A DNA stretch of 12,906 bases from Flavobacteriales bacterium. GTDB taxonomy: Bacteria; Bacteroidota; Bacteroidia; Flavobacteriales_E; Vicingaceae. The notes beneath the pieces were generated by a model. That model saw only the letters and a program-made list of their open reading frames with translations, made no database searches and had not been told where the DNA came from. Positions 1 to 8,211 of this stretch are shown piece by piece; the stretch's first letter is position 1; the number at the start of each line of letters is the position of its first letter. A program made the translations under genes and the position numbers. Where the stretch lies: positions 1 through 12,906 of the forward strand of contig JAJCYN010000275.1 in NCBI GenBank assembly GCA_029262915.1, written 5' to 3'.

Positions 1-1
1 T

Positions 2-655
2 ACTGGGGCTGGTGTAAACTTTAAATTAGGAATGATTTATAAGGTTACCGATTGGTTTAGAATAGGAACAGCTTTTCATACCCCGTCAATTTATTCATTA
101 ACTGATGAATATGATTCTTCTATCCATGCAGAAAAAAAAGACGGAACTACTTTTGATGAAAAAACCCCTTTTGGTTCTTTTGATTATATTGTTACAACTC
201 CATATCGGTTTGTTTCAAGTGCAAGTATTATCATAGGAAGATATGGAGTTATCAATGGAGATTATGAAATCATTGATTATTCAACAGCAAGGTTAGAAGC
301 AGATAATAATTTTGGAGGAGGAGCAGACTTCTCAGTTGAAAATACAAATATTAGATCCAATTTTCAAATGACTCAAAATATTAGAGTTGGTACAGAATGG
401 AGGGTAGATCCGTTTAGAATTAGAGCAGGATATAGGTTTCAAGGAGATCCTATTAAAGATAGATTTAGTGTTGATAATAGTGCTTCTATTTATTCATTTG
501 GATTAGGAATAAAAGAAGATGAATATTATTTTGATATGGCTTATGCTCTAAAAACATATGATAGCCAAACCATTGTTGTTGCAGATCAAAATGATTTTGC
601 AAGTACATCATTAAAAGATCATTACATTACTTTTACTTTAGGGTTTAGGTTTTAA
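2..655 (+). CDS. OmpP1/FadL-family outer-membrane transporter, C-terminal part
   Basis: The reading frame is already open at the left edge, so this is the C-terminal 217 or so residues of a longer protein; the first Met at 32 is internal. Seen: alternating hydrophobic and polar beta-strand segments, the segment WFRIGTAFHTPSIYSLTD, the segment VTTPYRFVSSASIIIGRYGVINGDYE, and a final strand ending in Phe (ITFTLGFRF), as expected for an outer-membrane beta-barrel finished by the BAM machinery. These segments match my memory of the Bacteroidota OmpP1/FadL/TodX family, which moves hydrophobic compounds such as long-chain fatty acids across the outer membrane. The substrate cannot be read from this part. 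The N-terminal plug and hatch are outside the window. The stop codon lies inside the end of the convergent small-protein gene (11-bp overlap), so any terminator must lie within that gene; I see no strong hairpin. Confidence 0.85.
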   Translation, partial: TGAGVNFKLGMIYKVTDWFRIGTAFHTPSIYSLTDEYDSSIHAEKKDGTTFDEKTPFGSFDYIVTTPYRFVSSASIIIGRYGVINGDYEIIDYSTARLEADNNFGGGADFSVENTNIRSNFQMTQNIRVGTEWRVDPFRIRAGYRFQGDPIKDRFSVDNSASIYSFGLGIKEDEYYFDMAYALKTYDSQTIVVADQNDFASTSLKDHYITFTLGFRF

Positions 656-971
656 CAATTGCCCCAATAATTGCTAAGATTATTATTGTAATAGCTAACG
701 TAATAATTCCCCAGCGAAAATAAATGTTTGGAATAATTTTTTTTCGAAATTTGGCACTTACTAAATAGTTCGCATTCATCGTTTTTTTTAAATCACCTTT
801 CCTTATTCCAAAAAAATAGATTAATTTTTCTTTTTCAACAGAAGATTCGAACCAAATATTATCTTTTTTTAAAAGCTCTTCAAAGTATTCAGCACGCTGT
901 TTTTCATAGAATTTAAAAATGGTATAACCAATTCTAGTGGGATGATCGGAGTAATTGGTTATGTTAAACAT
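645..971 (-). CDS. Small tail-anchored membrane protein of unknown function
   Basis: This 108-residue protein is soluble and charged at the N-terminus (residues 1-75), followed by a basic stretch (AKFRKK, 73-78) and one strongly hydrophobic segment at about 86-106, with only two residues after it. By the positive-inside rule the N-terminal domain should be cytoplasmic. No enzymatic motif is visible. The soluble part, with FEELLKKDNIWFE and KLIYFFGIRKGD, resembles conserved hypothetical proteins I recall from Flavobacteriia, but I cannot name a family. The start is well supported: the ATG shares its A with the TAA stop of the upstream M23 peptidase gene (TAATG on the minus strand, 973-969), a usual sign of translational coupling. 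Its 3' end runs 11 bp into the convergent OmpP1-like gene. Membrane topology is solid; function is unknown. Confidence 0.72.
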   Translation of the reverse strand: MFNITNYSDHPTRIGYTIFKFYEKQRAEYFEELLKKDNIWFESSVEKEKLIYFFGIRKGDLKKTMNANYLVSAKFRKKIIPNIYFRWGIITLAITIIILAIIGAIVKT

Positions 972-1996
972 TATTTAATCCGGAGTTTTCTACCTACAAT
1001 GAGTAATTTATTTCGTCTAATACCATTTATTTCGCAAAGCTCATTGACAGACATTCCATAACGATTAGCAATTTTATACATAAAATCACCTCTTTCAATG
1101 GTATGGTACTTTACACCCATTGGTAAAGCAGAATAATTCCATTTTTGTTTAATCAATTGTAAAGAATCACTAATAAGCTCATTTTTTTTAAAAGAAATAA
1201 GATGTTTAGGGTTTAAAGATTTTCCTTTAAAACGAACTTCGTAATGCAGATGACTACCTGAAGATCGTCCAGAACTACCTCCTAAACCAATTACTTGACC
1301 AGCCTCCACAACATCACCAGCTTTTACTTTAAAACGGTGTAGATGAGCATAAAGTGTTTCTAAACCATTATAATGACGAATTACAACAACCCTTCCATAT
1401 CCTGGATGATATAAGGCAATTCTAACCATACCATCAAATGATGCAACCACTGGATCCCAAACTTGTAAATCTAAATCTATTCCACTATGGTTCCTTCCAT
1501 TTCGCCAACCAAAATTAGATGTTACTTTAGGGTTTTGTAGTGGAGCAACAAAATTACAGTTGTTTCTATTGTCAGTTAATGTTAAAATTAGGGAAGTATC
1601 ATTTTTAGAAATAATTTCATTGTAGGGTGAAATATTTCGAGTATCCCATTTTCCATAGGTAGAACTTGAAGGGATAGCAGAATTTTCATAATAATTAGTT
1701 AAAGAGATGTAAAAATCGTGTTCTAACAATCTACTTTCAGCATAATCATTAATTTCTTTAATTAGCTCCATTGGTAAATCATCTAATTCCAGTAAAGAAT
1801 CAATCATAGAAATGATGTTCTTACCAGAAAGACTAGAAATACTGTTGTAAAGAGGATTAGAAGGGGCAATAACCAAAGCGGTTACTGTATCTTTACGGTG
1901 TACTTTTTCATCTTCCTTATCCCCACCAAAACTGGAAAGAGAAATACTAATGAAAAGAGCAAATAATATTGATATTTTACCTTTAATTCTTACCAT
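971..1996 (-). CDS. M23-family zinc metallopeptidase with C-terminal LysM domain
   Basis: A predicted peptidoglycan endopeptidase of 341 residues acting outside the inner membrane. An N-terminal signal sequence (about 1-24, ending SLSSFGG, no lipobox) is followed by a poorly conserved region and the M23/LytM domain at about 153-265. The domain holds HSGID (H170 and D174, zinc ligands), YAHLH (H218, the likely catalytic His) and HLH (H249 and H251, the second being the third zinc ligand), so all expected active-site residues are present. A single LysM domain fills the last 45 residues (about 297-341, starting YHTIERGD), giving peptidoglycan binding. LysM after M23 rather than before it is less common but known. 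The family cuts peptide cross-links during growth and division. It is downstream of the large T9SS protein across a 105-bp gap and overlaps the small membrane protein gene by one base. A role as an EnvC-like non-catalytic activator is unlikely because the site is intact. Confidence 0.93.
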   Translation of the reverse strand: MVRIKGKISILFALFISISLSSFGGDKEDEKVHRKDTVTALVIAPSNPLYNSISSLSGKNIISMIDSLLELDDLPMELIKEINDYAESRLLEHDFYISLTNYYENSAIPSSSTYGKWDTRNISPYNEIISKNDTSLILTLTDNRNNCNFVAPLQNPKVTSNFGWRNGRNHSGIDLDLQVWDPVVASFDGMVRIALYHPGYGRVVVIRHYNGLETLYAHLHRFKVKAGDVVEAGQVIGLGGSSGRSSGSHLHYEVRFKGKSLNPKHLISFKKNELISDSLQLIKQKWNYSALPMGVKYHTIERGDFMYKIANRYGMSVNELCEINGIRRNKLLIVGRKLRIK

Positions 1997-2008
1997 TTTA
2001 CCTTCAAA

Positions 2009-2018
2009 TGGACGTCCA
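2009..2018. promoter_or_regulatory. 10-bp perfect palindrome upstream of the peptidase gene
   Basis: TGGACGTCCA is a perfect palindrome ending 12 bp before the peptidase ATG, in an otherwise AT-rich gap of 105 bp (1997-2101). Its position fits an operator or a small mRNA hairpin near the start codon. On the minus strand the sequence TATATTGGA overlaps it, and the same 9-mer lies upstream of the large gene (6912-6920). This could be a degenerate -7 element, but I see no -33 element. I see no terminator hairpin for the large gene in this gap. A chance occurrence is possible. Confidence 0.22.
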
Positions 2019-2101
2019 ATATAGTAAAAATTATAAAAACATCTATATTTAAAGAGAAATGAAGGTAATGTCAGGAATTAAATCTTATTCAGAAAAATTG
2101 A

Positions 2102-5100
2102 TTAATGCGTAATGACTAATCTAATATTTTTGAAACTTTCTTGGTGTCGTGCATTGATAATGTAAGTTCCATTTGATAAGCGTTTTAAATTAAATGATTG
2201 TAAATTAATTCCCTTGTTTGCTAGATTTATAGTTCCCTGATATACCATGCTTCCGTATAAATCATAAATAATAATATCTACAACTCCTTTATACTTACTG
2301 AAAACAGTTGCGTTAAGAACACCAGTTGTTGGGTTAGGATAGATTTCAAATTTAAAGTCGTCAATATTTTTTTGACATTCCACGAATATTGTACTCAAGG
2401 TTTCTGTTGTTCCATCAAAATCTTTTTGCATCAATCGATAATAGGACCCATTTCCCTCGGTATCTGTGTCTTCAAAATTGTAATGACGAATTTCGTTAGA
2501 ATTGCCCGAAGCAGGAATATTCGCAAAGTGAGTAAACTCTATTCCATCATTCGATTTTTCAATAATAAATTTTTCAGAATTTATCTCAGTAGCGGTAACC
2601 CATGATAATAGTACGGTTCCACTGTTGCATACACCATCATATCCAATTAATTCAACAGGAAGTGGTGGTGGAAGTGGATTGTTTTTTGCAAAACCTAAGG
2701 CAAAATTTGAAAAATCTGAAAAATTTGTTGTGGTTGAGTCATCAATTCTACTACCTCCAGCAGTGTAATCCCAAGGATTGGTTATTGAAGGTTGTTTTAA
2801 TAAGGTATATTGGCCACTTCCCCACACTTTACTAAAGGTCCAAAAATTTATATCGGGGCTAACAGTTGCTCGATAGCTACCTCCTGTAACTGGAACATCC
2901 GTTCCAAGGTGCCAATAGCCCTCATCTTCAACATCCTGTATTGTGTCCGTTGTTGGAGCAAATCCAAAAATAATAGAAGGAACAACAATTCCAGGGTTAG
3001 GTGAGGCATCATTAAAATTCGCGATTATTGAAGTTGCTCCAGAAATGTTTGTAGGAGTTACAAAAATGGGCTCATAATATGTTTCCGCATCAGAATTATC
3101 GCTACCTACATAAAAAGCATAAGTACCACCATTAGATGTTATAGCACGACTTAGCTCACCTACAACGTGCCCTCCTGTTCTATTTATTACTCCAGCACTG
3201 TTATTGTTAAACATTTTTACAGTGTCAGTACCAGCATCAACGTAATTACCAGTTGCTGTGGGTAAGTTCAATAGAAGCTGATTGTTAATTTTTAAATTAC
3301 CATTGTCTAGTGTTTTTATGCTAGTTCCGGTATATTCTACATCATAGTAAGTTACGTTAGGAGATAGTGTTTGTTGCCCTGTAACACCAATATTATCAAA
3401 GCTTACTTTTCCAACAACTATACCAACAGAAGGCCCTCCACCAGTAGTTTTAGGAGATATAGAAACTCTAAAACCAATATAAAAGGTACTGCTTGCACCT
3501 GCTAAAGCAATTGTATTTGTACCAGAAGAACCAAGAATATTGTGTGTTGCTCCAACAGTCCAAGCATTACCCAATGCACTTTTGTATAATACTTCTAACA
3601 TAGAACCTACACCTACATTTTGTATGTCAAAATCATAAGTTAAGGAGGGATTCGTTGTAAAAACACCAAAATTAATAACATCACTAGTGAGTGTTTCTAC
3701 TACATCTACTACATCATTATCATCTAATGTGGTCATATTTATTCCTCCTGCTTGTGATGTTATCATGGCATCATTATTTACAAAGGAAGCTTCCGGATGA
3801 GGGTTTGTGTTAGACTCTGTCCAAGCACCTATAACTCCAACAATTACATTTCTATCAGCAACTACTGGAGCTTCAAAATCTTCAGAAAAGACAGTGTTTG
3901 CTGGGCTTAATCCTCCAGGTAGATTAACTCGTGTTATCTGATTACAAACTCCATTAAAAGTAACCCTTCCTGCTATAAGAGCATAATTACCTGTAAGTTC
4001 GGGAACTACCGTAGCACATTTTGCTATTTGTAACTCACCTCCCGACATCGTTAAATTACCTGTTCCGCTCAACGTATTAGTATTAGCATTGAGTATTCCA
4101 CTTTTAATGGTTAAAGTTTTTGGTGAAGCAAAAGAATGAGTAACATTACTAATTAATGCTGTTATTACTCCCGCTGTTTTATTTACAAATACATTACCGA
4201 AAGCTTGAGCAGCATTCATTGATATATTCGCATTGCTAGTCGCATCTACACATGCTCCACATCCAGGATCAATTAAATTAATTGTACCATTTACAGCAGT
4301 AAATGTTCCTGCGGTTTTGGTTAAATTTTTATTAATTGATAACTGAAAAGTTGCTAAATCCACAGTTCCTGTTGTAGATATAATTAAGGAACGAGCAATA
4401 AGATTAGTCTCTAAGGTTAAATCACTCGATGTAACGGCTACATCTATATCATACATAGTTCCTGATCCTCTATAAATAGAGGCCACATTGGCAAAGATAA
4501 CATCTCCAGTGTTGGTAGTTGTAGTGGATGTAATTACACCTTCATTTAACAAATCAACATCAATAGTGAGTGTATTATTGCCCGATAAGGTAATTGTACC
4601 AAAATTACATACGTTTCTAGCGGTAGCGGTAGCTGAAATGGTTGGCATAAACGTACCTACCAAATTAGCCGGAGCAGGAACTAGAACATCTGTAGCAGCT
4701 GTTGGTACTACGCCATCCGACCAGTTAGTTGCAGTAGCCCAATTGGCATTAGTATTTCCTTCCCAGGTATTTGGTAAAGTAGCAACACTTCCAGCGTCAA
4801 CAGTTACTTCGTCTATAGAAAATGGGGGGTCTATTACTCCAGTTGTAGTAGTACCTTCATCAAATAAAAATCCAAATCGTAAATTTGCTTGGTTATCAAA
4901 AGCAGCATTTGTTATCGTTTGGTAGGTCCATGCATTTATACTATTGTATGTTGTAGATAGTGTCCATGTGGTACCTCCATTTGTACTATAATAGACATAG
5001 GCTCTTCCACTAGCTCCTGTAGATGCATTTAACATCCAAAAACTAATGGAAACTCCAGTTGCTCCAGCTGCATTAATTATTGGTGTTTTTGTAAAAGATT

Positions 5101-6847
5101 TAGCTCCTGAAGCCGTAGCATTAAAAGCAGCTTGACAATCTCCAAACAAAAGAAAACAAGCTGTAAAAGAACGAATATGCATATAGTTTCCACCTCCTCT
5201 ATTCGGAGTAGAAGGGAACAATACACCTAAATAATTAGCATCAACAACCCAAGAGTTTTCATTACCTGCAGTTGATCCTTGATCTGTAGAATTTAAAGTC
5301 CAAGAACCTCCTCCAGTTGTGAAATCATCAAAAAATAAGTTGCCAGGACCTCCAACACCACCGCCACATTCACAAGATATTGCTTCTATAAAAGCAGTTT
5401 TAATTTCGGTATCTGTCCCTTCGGCAGTTATTACTTGAAGTGATATCTGGTAATTGCCAGGAGCATTAAATGTAACTTGTGGGTTTTGACTTGTTGCATT
5501 TGTTGCATTAACAAAAGTTACTGTGGCAGGTGTAAATGTCCAGCTCCAAGCAGTTATTGGAGCAGCAAATGTGGAACTCATATCTGTAAAAATAATTGTA
5601 TCTAATTTACTGGTTGGTGTTGTACAAGCAATATTGTTGCTTGCTATAAATTGAGCCGCAGGAGGACAATCTGCTACGGTAATAAAATTGGTATTAGTTA
5701 TTGTACTATCTCCTGCACAGTTGGTGGCTGTTAATTCAACAGTATAGTTACCATTTGCACCCAATTGAACATGTGGGTTAGCATCAGTAGAAGATGTTCC
5801 ATCTACATAGGTAATAGATCCTGGTCCTGTAATGGTCCATGCGTAACTCGAAACAGTACAATTATCGGTTAAGGTAGAGAAACAATTAATGTATGCTCCT
5901 TGATTAACAGAAATTATACTTTCTAATATTACAGTTTGACCTTTACACACGTTAGTACCACTTACAGCACGAAAATCGGTGTTTGGCTTATCACAAGAAG
6001 ACAACATGACATTGTCAACATTAAAACTCGCTCCTAATGCGTAATCACCTGTATTGTTTATGTCACCATCATCTCTCCACCTAAACGCAATTCTTAAATC
6101 AGGTTGATTATCAGCATCACTTGGGATTGCAAAAGACCTTCTGTGCCAATTGTTGCAGCTTGCTGCAAGAAAAGGAGTACAGCTTCTTAAATTATCTTCT
6201 ACAATTTTCCAGATAACTCCTCCATCTATACTGTATAAAATGGTACTGTGCGATTTTATTCCGTCAGCATCACCCCCTAAAAAGAAATCAGCAGTTAGTT
6301 TTATGTTGCATTTCCCAGTAGCATCAATATTCGCATTTAAAAAAGCAATTTGTTCTGTTTTAGTTTGTACATCACCATTATCTGGGTCAGAAATACAATT
6401 CCAATCATCAGATTGAGGTGTTCCTCCATAAAGTAGAGTAGCACAAGCCGAATGAGCAGTAATGTGAAGACTTTGATTTGGGCCACCTCCAGTATTAATA
6501 AAGGGGTTTGGTAAATTACTTGGAGCTGCACAATTGTAATGTCTACCACGAAGGTACGCTCCTTGAGAACTTATTACAGTTCCAAGTACAATGTTACCCG
6601 ATAATTCAGGTGTATTTCGATCATTAATTACAAAGTTGTCAAAAATAGGATTATTTACTTCATAAGTTAATCCAACTATCCCTGCTGGAGTTGGGTTTGT
6701 TCCCGATCCTGGAGCGTTTTCTAAAGTCCATCTTCCTCCTCCTCCATCATCAAAATCTTCAAGCCAGAATACTGATTGTGCGTCAAGTTGAATAGAAAAA
6801 CCAATTGTAATTATTAATAAAAAAAGGTATATGAAAAGTTTTTTCAT
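2102..6847 (-). CDS. Large secreted multidomain adhesin-like protein with type A T9SS sorting domain
   Basis: A 1581-residue exported protein. I start it at the ATG at 6847 because a clean signal peptide follows (MKKLFIYLFL onward, cleavage near LDAQ/S at about 24); the frame is open 39 codons further up, but that extension is polar and would bury the signal. Order of parts: choice-of-anchor J/MAM-like beta-sandwich (about 26-284); PKD-like domains (about 286-394 and 396-494); second sandwich (about 503-686); a WEGNTNANWATATNWSDG segment (from 695) opening a Thr/Asn-rich beta-solenoid-like stretch to about 978; third sandwich (about 985-1158); linker with a GYWHLG motif; FnIII-like domain (about 1396-1493, starting LPVELIGYDG); type A sorting domain (about 1500-1581, FEIYPNPTTG to the end). 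The last part directs export by T9SS and is normally removed with attachment to surface lipopolysaccharide. No catalytic motif is seen, so adhesion or a structural surface role is inferred. Confidence 0.87.
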   Translation of the reverse strand: MKKLFIYLFLLIITIGFSIQLDAQSVFWLEDFDDGGGGRWTLENAPGSGTNPTPAGIVGLTYEVNNPIFDNFVINDRNTPELSGNIVLGTVISSQGAYLRGRHYNCAAPSNLPNPFINTGGGPNQSLHITAHSACATLLYGGTPQSDDWNCISDPDNGDVQTKTEQIAFLNANIDATGKCNIKLTADFFLGGDADGIKSHSTILYSIDGGVIWKIVEDNLRSCTPFLAASCNNWHRRSFAIPSDADNQPDLRIAFRWRDDGDINNTGDYALGASFNVDNVMLSSCDKPNTDFRAVSGTNVCKGQTVILESIISVNQGAYINCFSTLTDNCTVSSYAWTITGPGSITYVDGTSSTDANPHVQLGANGNYTVELTATNCAGDSTITNTNFITVADCPPAAQFIASNNIACTTPTSKLDTIIFTDMSSTFAAPITAWSWTFTPATVTFVNATNATSQNPQVTFNAPGNYQISLQVITAEGTDTEIKTAFIEAISCECGGGVGGPGNLFFDDFTTGGGSWTLNSTDQGSTAGNENSWVVDANYLGVLFPSTPNRGGGNYMHIRSFTACFLLFGDCQAAFNATASGAKSFTKTPIINAAGATGVSISFWMLNASTGASGRAYVYYSTNGGTTWTLSTTYNSINAWTYQTITNAAFDNQANLRFGFLFDEGTTTTGVIDPPFSIDEVTVDAGSVATLPNTWEGNTNANWATATNWSDGVVPTAATDVLVPAPANLVGTFMPTISATATARNVCNFGTITLSGNNTLTIDVDLLNEGVITSTTTTNTGDVIFANVASIYRGSGTMYDIDVAVTSSDLTLETNLIARSLIISTTGTVDLATFQLSINKNLTKTAGTFTAVNGTINLIDPGCGACVDATSNANISMNAAQAFGNVFVNKTAGVITALISNVTHSFASPKTLTIKSGILNANTNTLSGTGNLTMSGGELQIAKCATVVPELTGNYALIAGRVTFNGVCNQITRVNLPGGLSPANTVFSEDFEAPVVADRNVIVGVIGAWTESNTNPHPEASFVNNDAMITSQAGGINMTTLDDNDVVDVVETLTSDVINFGVFTTNPSLTYDFDIQNVGVGSMLEVLYKSALGNAWTVGATHNILGSSGTNTIALAGASSTFYIGFRVSISPKTTGGGPSVGIVVGKVSFDNIGVTGQQTLSPNVTYYDVEYTGTSIKTLDNGNLKINNQLLLNLPTATGNYVDAGTDTVKMFNNNSAGVINRTGGHVVGELSRAITSNGGTYAFYVGSDNSDAETYYEPIFVTPTNISGATSIIANFNDASPNPGIVVPSIIFGFAPTTDTIQDVEDEGYWHLGTDVPVTGGSYRATVSPDINFWTFSKVWGSGQYTLLKQPSITNPWDYTAGGSRIDDSTTTNFSDFSNFALGFAKNNPLPPPLPVELIGYDGVCNSGTVLLSWVTATEINSEKFIIEKSNDGIEFTHFANIPASGNSNEIRHYNFEDTDTEGNGSYYRLMQKDFDGTTETLSTIFVECQKNIDDFKFEIYPNPTTGVLNATVFSKYKGVVDIIIYDLYGSMVYQGTINLANKGINLQSFNLKRLSNGTYIINARHQESFKNIRLVITH

Positions 6848-6981
6848 GGAACAGTAAATACCATCTTCATGATAACACTTATTATATGAAAAAGAGTAGT
6901 TATGAGTAGTATCCAATATATGTAAGGATTTATTCATATTAATAAGAGAAAGGGTTAATTTCAAAAACTATTTTTAGTACT

Positions 6982-7014
6982 TATTAATACTGCCCTCTAA
7001 AAGTATTAATACTT
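6982..7014. promoter_or_regulatory. 14-bp palindrome with a 22-bp-spaced partner repeat, candidate operator
   Basis: AAGTATTAATACTT at 7001-7014 is a perfect 14-bp palindrome. TATTAATACT from its right part also occurs at 6982-6991, so the two copies at 6982 and 7004 start exactly 22 bp apart, about two helical turns. A related ATATTAATAAG lies at 6936-6946. This arrangement is what a dimeric regulator binding two sites on one DNA face would use, and it lies between two divergent genes. In such AT-rich DNA some palindromes arise by chance, so the regulatory role is inference. Confidence 0.33.
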
Positions 7015-7096
7015 AAAGCTAATGATAAGTGGTAAGACGTACAAATTAGATTCAGTGATTTATTTCAGTTCTAACAATGAAAACAATGCTTATAAT

Positions 7097-7130
7097 TCTA
7101 ATATGAATTAGATGAATATTTATACCTTTA
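7097..7130 (+). promoter_or_regulatory. Possible promoter and inverted repeat of the SRPBCC gene
   Basis: TACCTTTA at 7123-7130 matches the Bacteroidota -7 consensus TAnnTTTG in all but the last base and would give a leader of roughly 25 bp. Just upstream is the inverted repeat TCTAAT-atga-ATTAGA (7097-7112), placed where a regulator could act or where the -33 region falls. No clear TTTG -33 element is seen. Confidence 0.27.
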
Positions 7131-7160
7131 TGGAGAAAATTTAACAAAGCGTATTTAAAT

Positions 7161-8174
7161 ATGAACTATTTGAAAAGAATAGCACTAGTTTTATTACTTT
7201 TTATAGTAATCATAGTGATTGTCTCAATATTCCTACCTTCTTCTTTTCAAATGGAAAGGAAAATTATAATTGACGCTGATAAAGAGCAAGTTTTTAATCA
7301 GGTAAATGAATTGAAAAATTGGAAAAATTGGGCTCCTTGGGCTTTAAAAGATCAAATTATTTATCATAATGAAGCATCTTATTCTAGTAATTCTTCAGGA
7401 GAAGGTGCTATTTTTAAATGGGATAGTGAAAATGATGAGGTTGGTAAGGGAAGTCTAGAAATAGTTGAATCAACACCTCACTCATACATTAAAACGATTA
7501 CTAATTTTGGATTTATAGAATCTTTTGGTGAATGGTATTTTAATGATGTTGAAAATGGTATTGAGGTGGTGTGGGGAATGAAGGTTGAATTTGGGTTTAA
7601 CCCTTTTAGTAAATTTTTTGGATTATTTATAGAGGATCAAGTGGCACCGGATTATAAGTTGGGATTAGAAAGACTTAAATTATTTGCTGAAAATCTACCT
7701 AAAATTCATCAAGTTAAGGTTAAAAAAGAGTTGATGGAAAGAGATTTGTGGTTTTTATCTATTAGAGATAGTGTAAGTCAAACGGAAATGAATAATATAC
7801 ACGGAAAAATTTATGCTAAAATTAATCAACACATGGATGAAAAAGGTATTACATTGAATGAATTTCCATTGGTAATATATCATTTTTGGTCGGATACATT
7901 AATCGATATAGAAGTAGGTTTACCTGTTCAGGATTCAACAATAGTAGGAAATGATGAAATTAAAATAAATAAAATAAGATCTACTTATGTTGTTACTGCG
8001 GTCCATTATGGAACTTATGAAAGATTACCAGAAACTTACTTTGGTATAAATGAATGGATGAGAAAAAATAAGGTTGTAGTAACTGGACCTCCTTGGGAAT
8101 CTTATCTAGTGGACCCAGCAACAGAGCCAGATCCTAATAAATGGAAAACGGCAATTTATTTTCCTATAGAATAA
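7161..8174 (+). CDS. Membrane-anchored SRPBCC and GyrI-like two-domain protein
   Basis: This 337-residue protein begins with one hydrophobic segment (about 6-26) that is likely an uncleaved anchor. Residues about 30-178 look like an SRPBCC/polyketide-cyclase-type ligand-binding domain: the strand MERKIIIDADKEQVFNQVN, then NWKNWAPWA, then EWYFNDV with VVWGM. Residues about 185-337 match the GyrI-like small-molecule-binding (AraC effector-binding) domain, including VHYGTYERL and the closing GPPWESYLVDP, with a conserved Glu at 313. Both folds bind hydrophobic or cationic small molecules in pockets. No DNA-binding domain is present, so it is not a transcription factor itself. This domain combination is recurrent in Bacteroidota but its ligand is unknown to me. 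The small secreted protein gene follows 37 bp downstream on the same strand, so co-transcription is possible. Domain calls are firm; biological role is open. Confidence 0.85.
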   Translation: MNYLKRIALVLLLFIVIIVIVSIFLPSSFQMERKIIIDADKEQVFNQVNELKNWKNWAPWALKDQIIYHNEASYSSNSSGEGAIFKWDSENDEVGKGSLEIVESTPHSYIKTITNFGFIESFGEWYFNDVENGIEVVWGMKVEFGFNPFSKFFGLFIEDQVAPDYKLGLERLKLFAENLPKIHQVKVKKELMERDLWFLSIRDSVSQTEMNNIHGKIYAKINQHMDEKGITLNEFPLVIYHFWSDTLIDIEVGLPVQDSTIVGNDEIKINKIRSTYVVTAVHYGTYERLPETYFGINEWMRKNKVVVTGPPWESYLVDPATEPDPNKWKTAIYFPIE

Positions 8175-8188
8175 ATAAACAATTAGCT

Positions 8189-8196
8189 TATATTTG
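8189..8196 (+). promoter_or_regulatory. Putative -7 promoter element of the small secreted protein gene
   Basis: TATATTTG matches the Bacteroidota -7 consensus TAnnTTTG perfectly and lies 15 bp before the ATG at 8212. Transcription would start about 8200-8203, leaving a very short leader without a Shine-Dalgarno sequence. A -33 TTTG element is not visible, which lowers confidence. If real, the gene can be transcribed independently of the SRPBCC gene in front of it. Confidence 0.4.
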
Positions 8197-8211
8197 TCTA
8201 AAATTCATTAA

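Larger units (their letters stand above)
6848..7160. other. 313-bp divergent intergenic region without a gene
   Basis: This stretch separates the minus-strand T9SS protein gene from the plus-strand SRPBCC gene and must hold the promoters or leader of both. It is very AT-rich. I see no convincing small gene, tRNA or riboswitch. The left part (6848-6964) is open in the frame of the large protein but reads as leader rather than coding sequence. What it does hold is a 14-bp palindrome with a related repeat 22 bp away, a second inverted repeat, and a weak -7-like element, each listed separately. Promoter elements for the minus-strand gene are not clear. Confidence 0.6.

Noticed and set aside
656..673. 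CAATT/AATTG hairpin just after the OmpP1-like gene as a terminator
   Set aside because: Only a five-pair, AT-rich stem with an eight-base loop and no T-run after it; it also lies inside the coding sequence of the convergent gene.
2372..3004. Three short plus-strand open frames antisense to the end of the large gene
   Set aside because: They overlap a continuous, domain-rich minus-strand coding sequence and have no recognisable domain or start signal.
4488..4925. 145-codon plus-strand open frame inside the large T9SS gene
   Set aside because: It is antisense to the Thr/Asn/Val-rich solenoid region, has no ribosome-site or promoter signal, and its composition mirrors the opposite coding strand.
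6150..6549. Short frames on both strands near the start of the large gene
   Set aside because: Both lie within the first beta-sandwich domain coding sequence and look like shadow frames.
6848..6964. 39-codon N-terminal extension of the large T9SS protein
   Set aside because: The extension is polar and would place the signal peptide inside the protein; the ATG at 6847 gives a normal signal peptide at residue 1.
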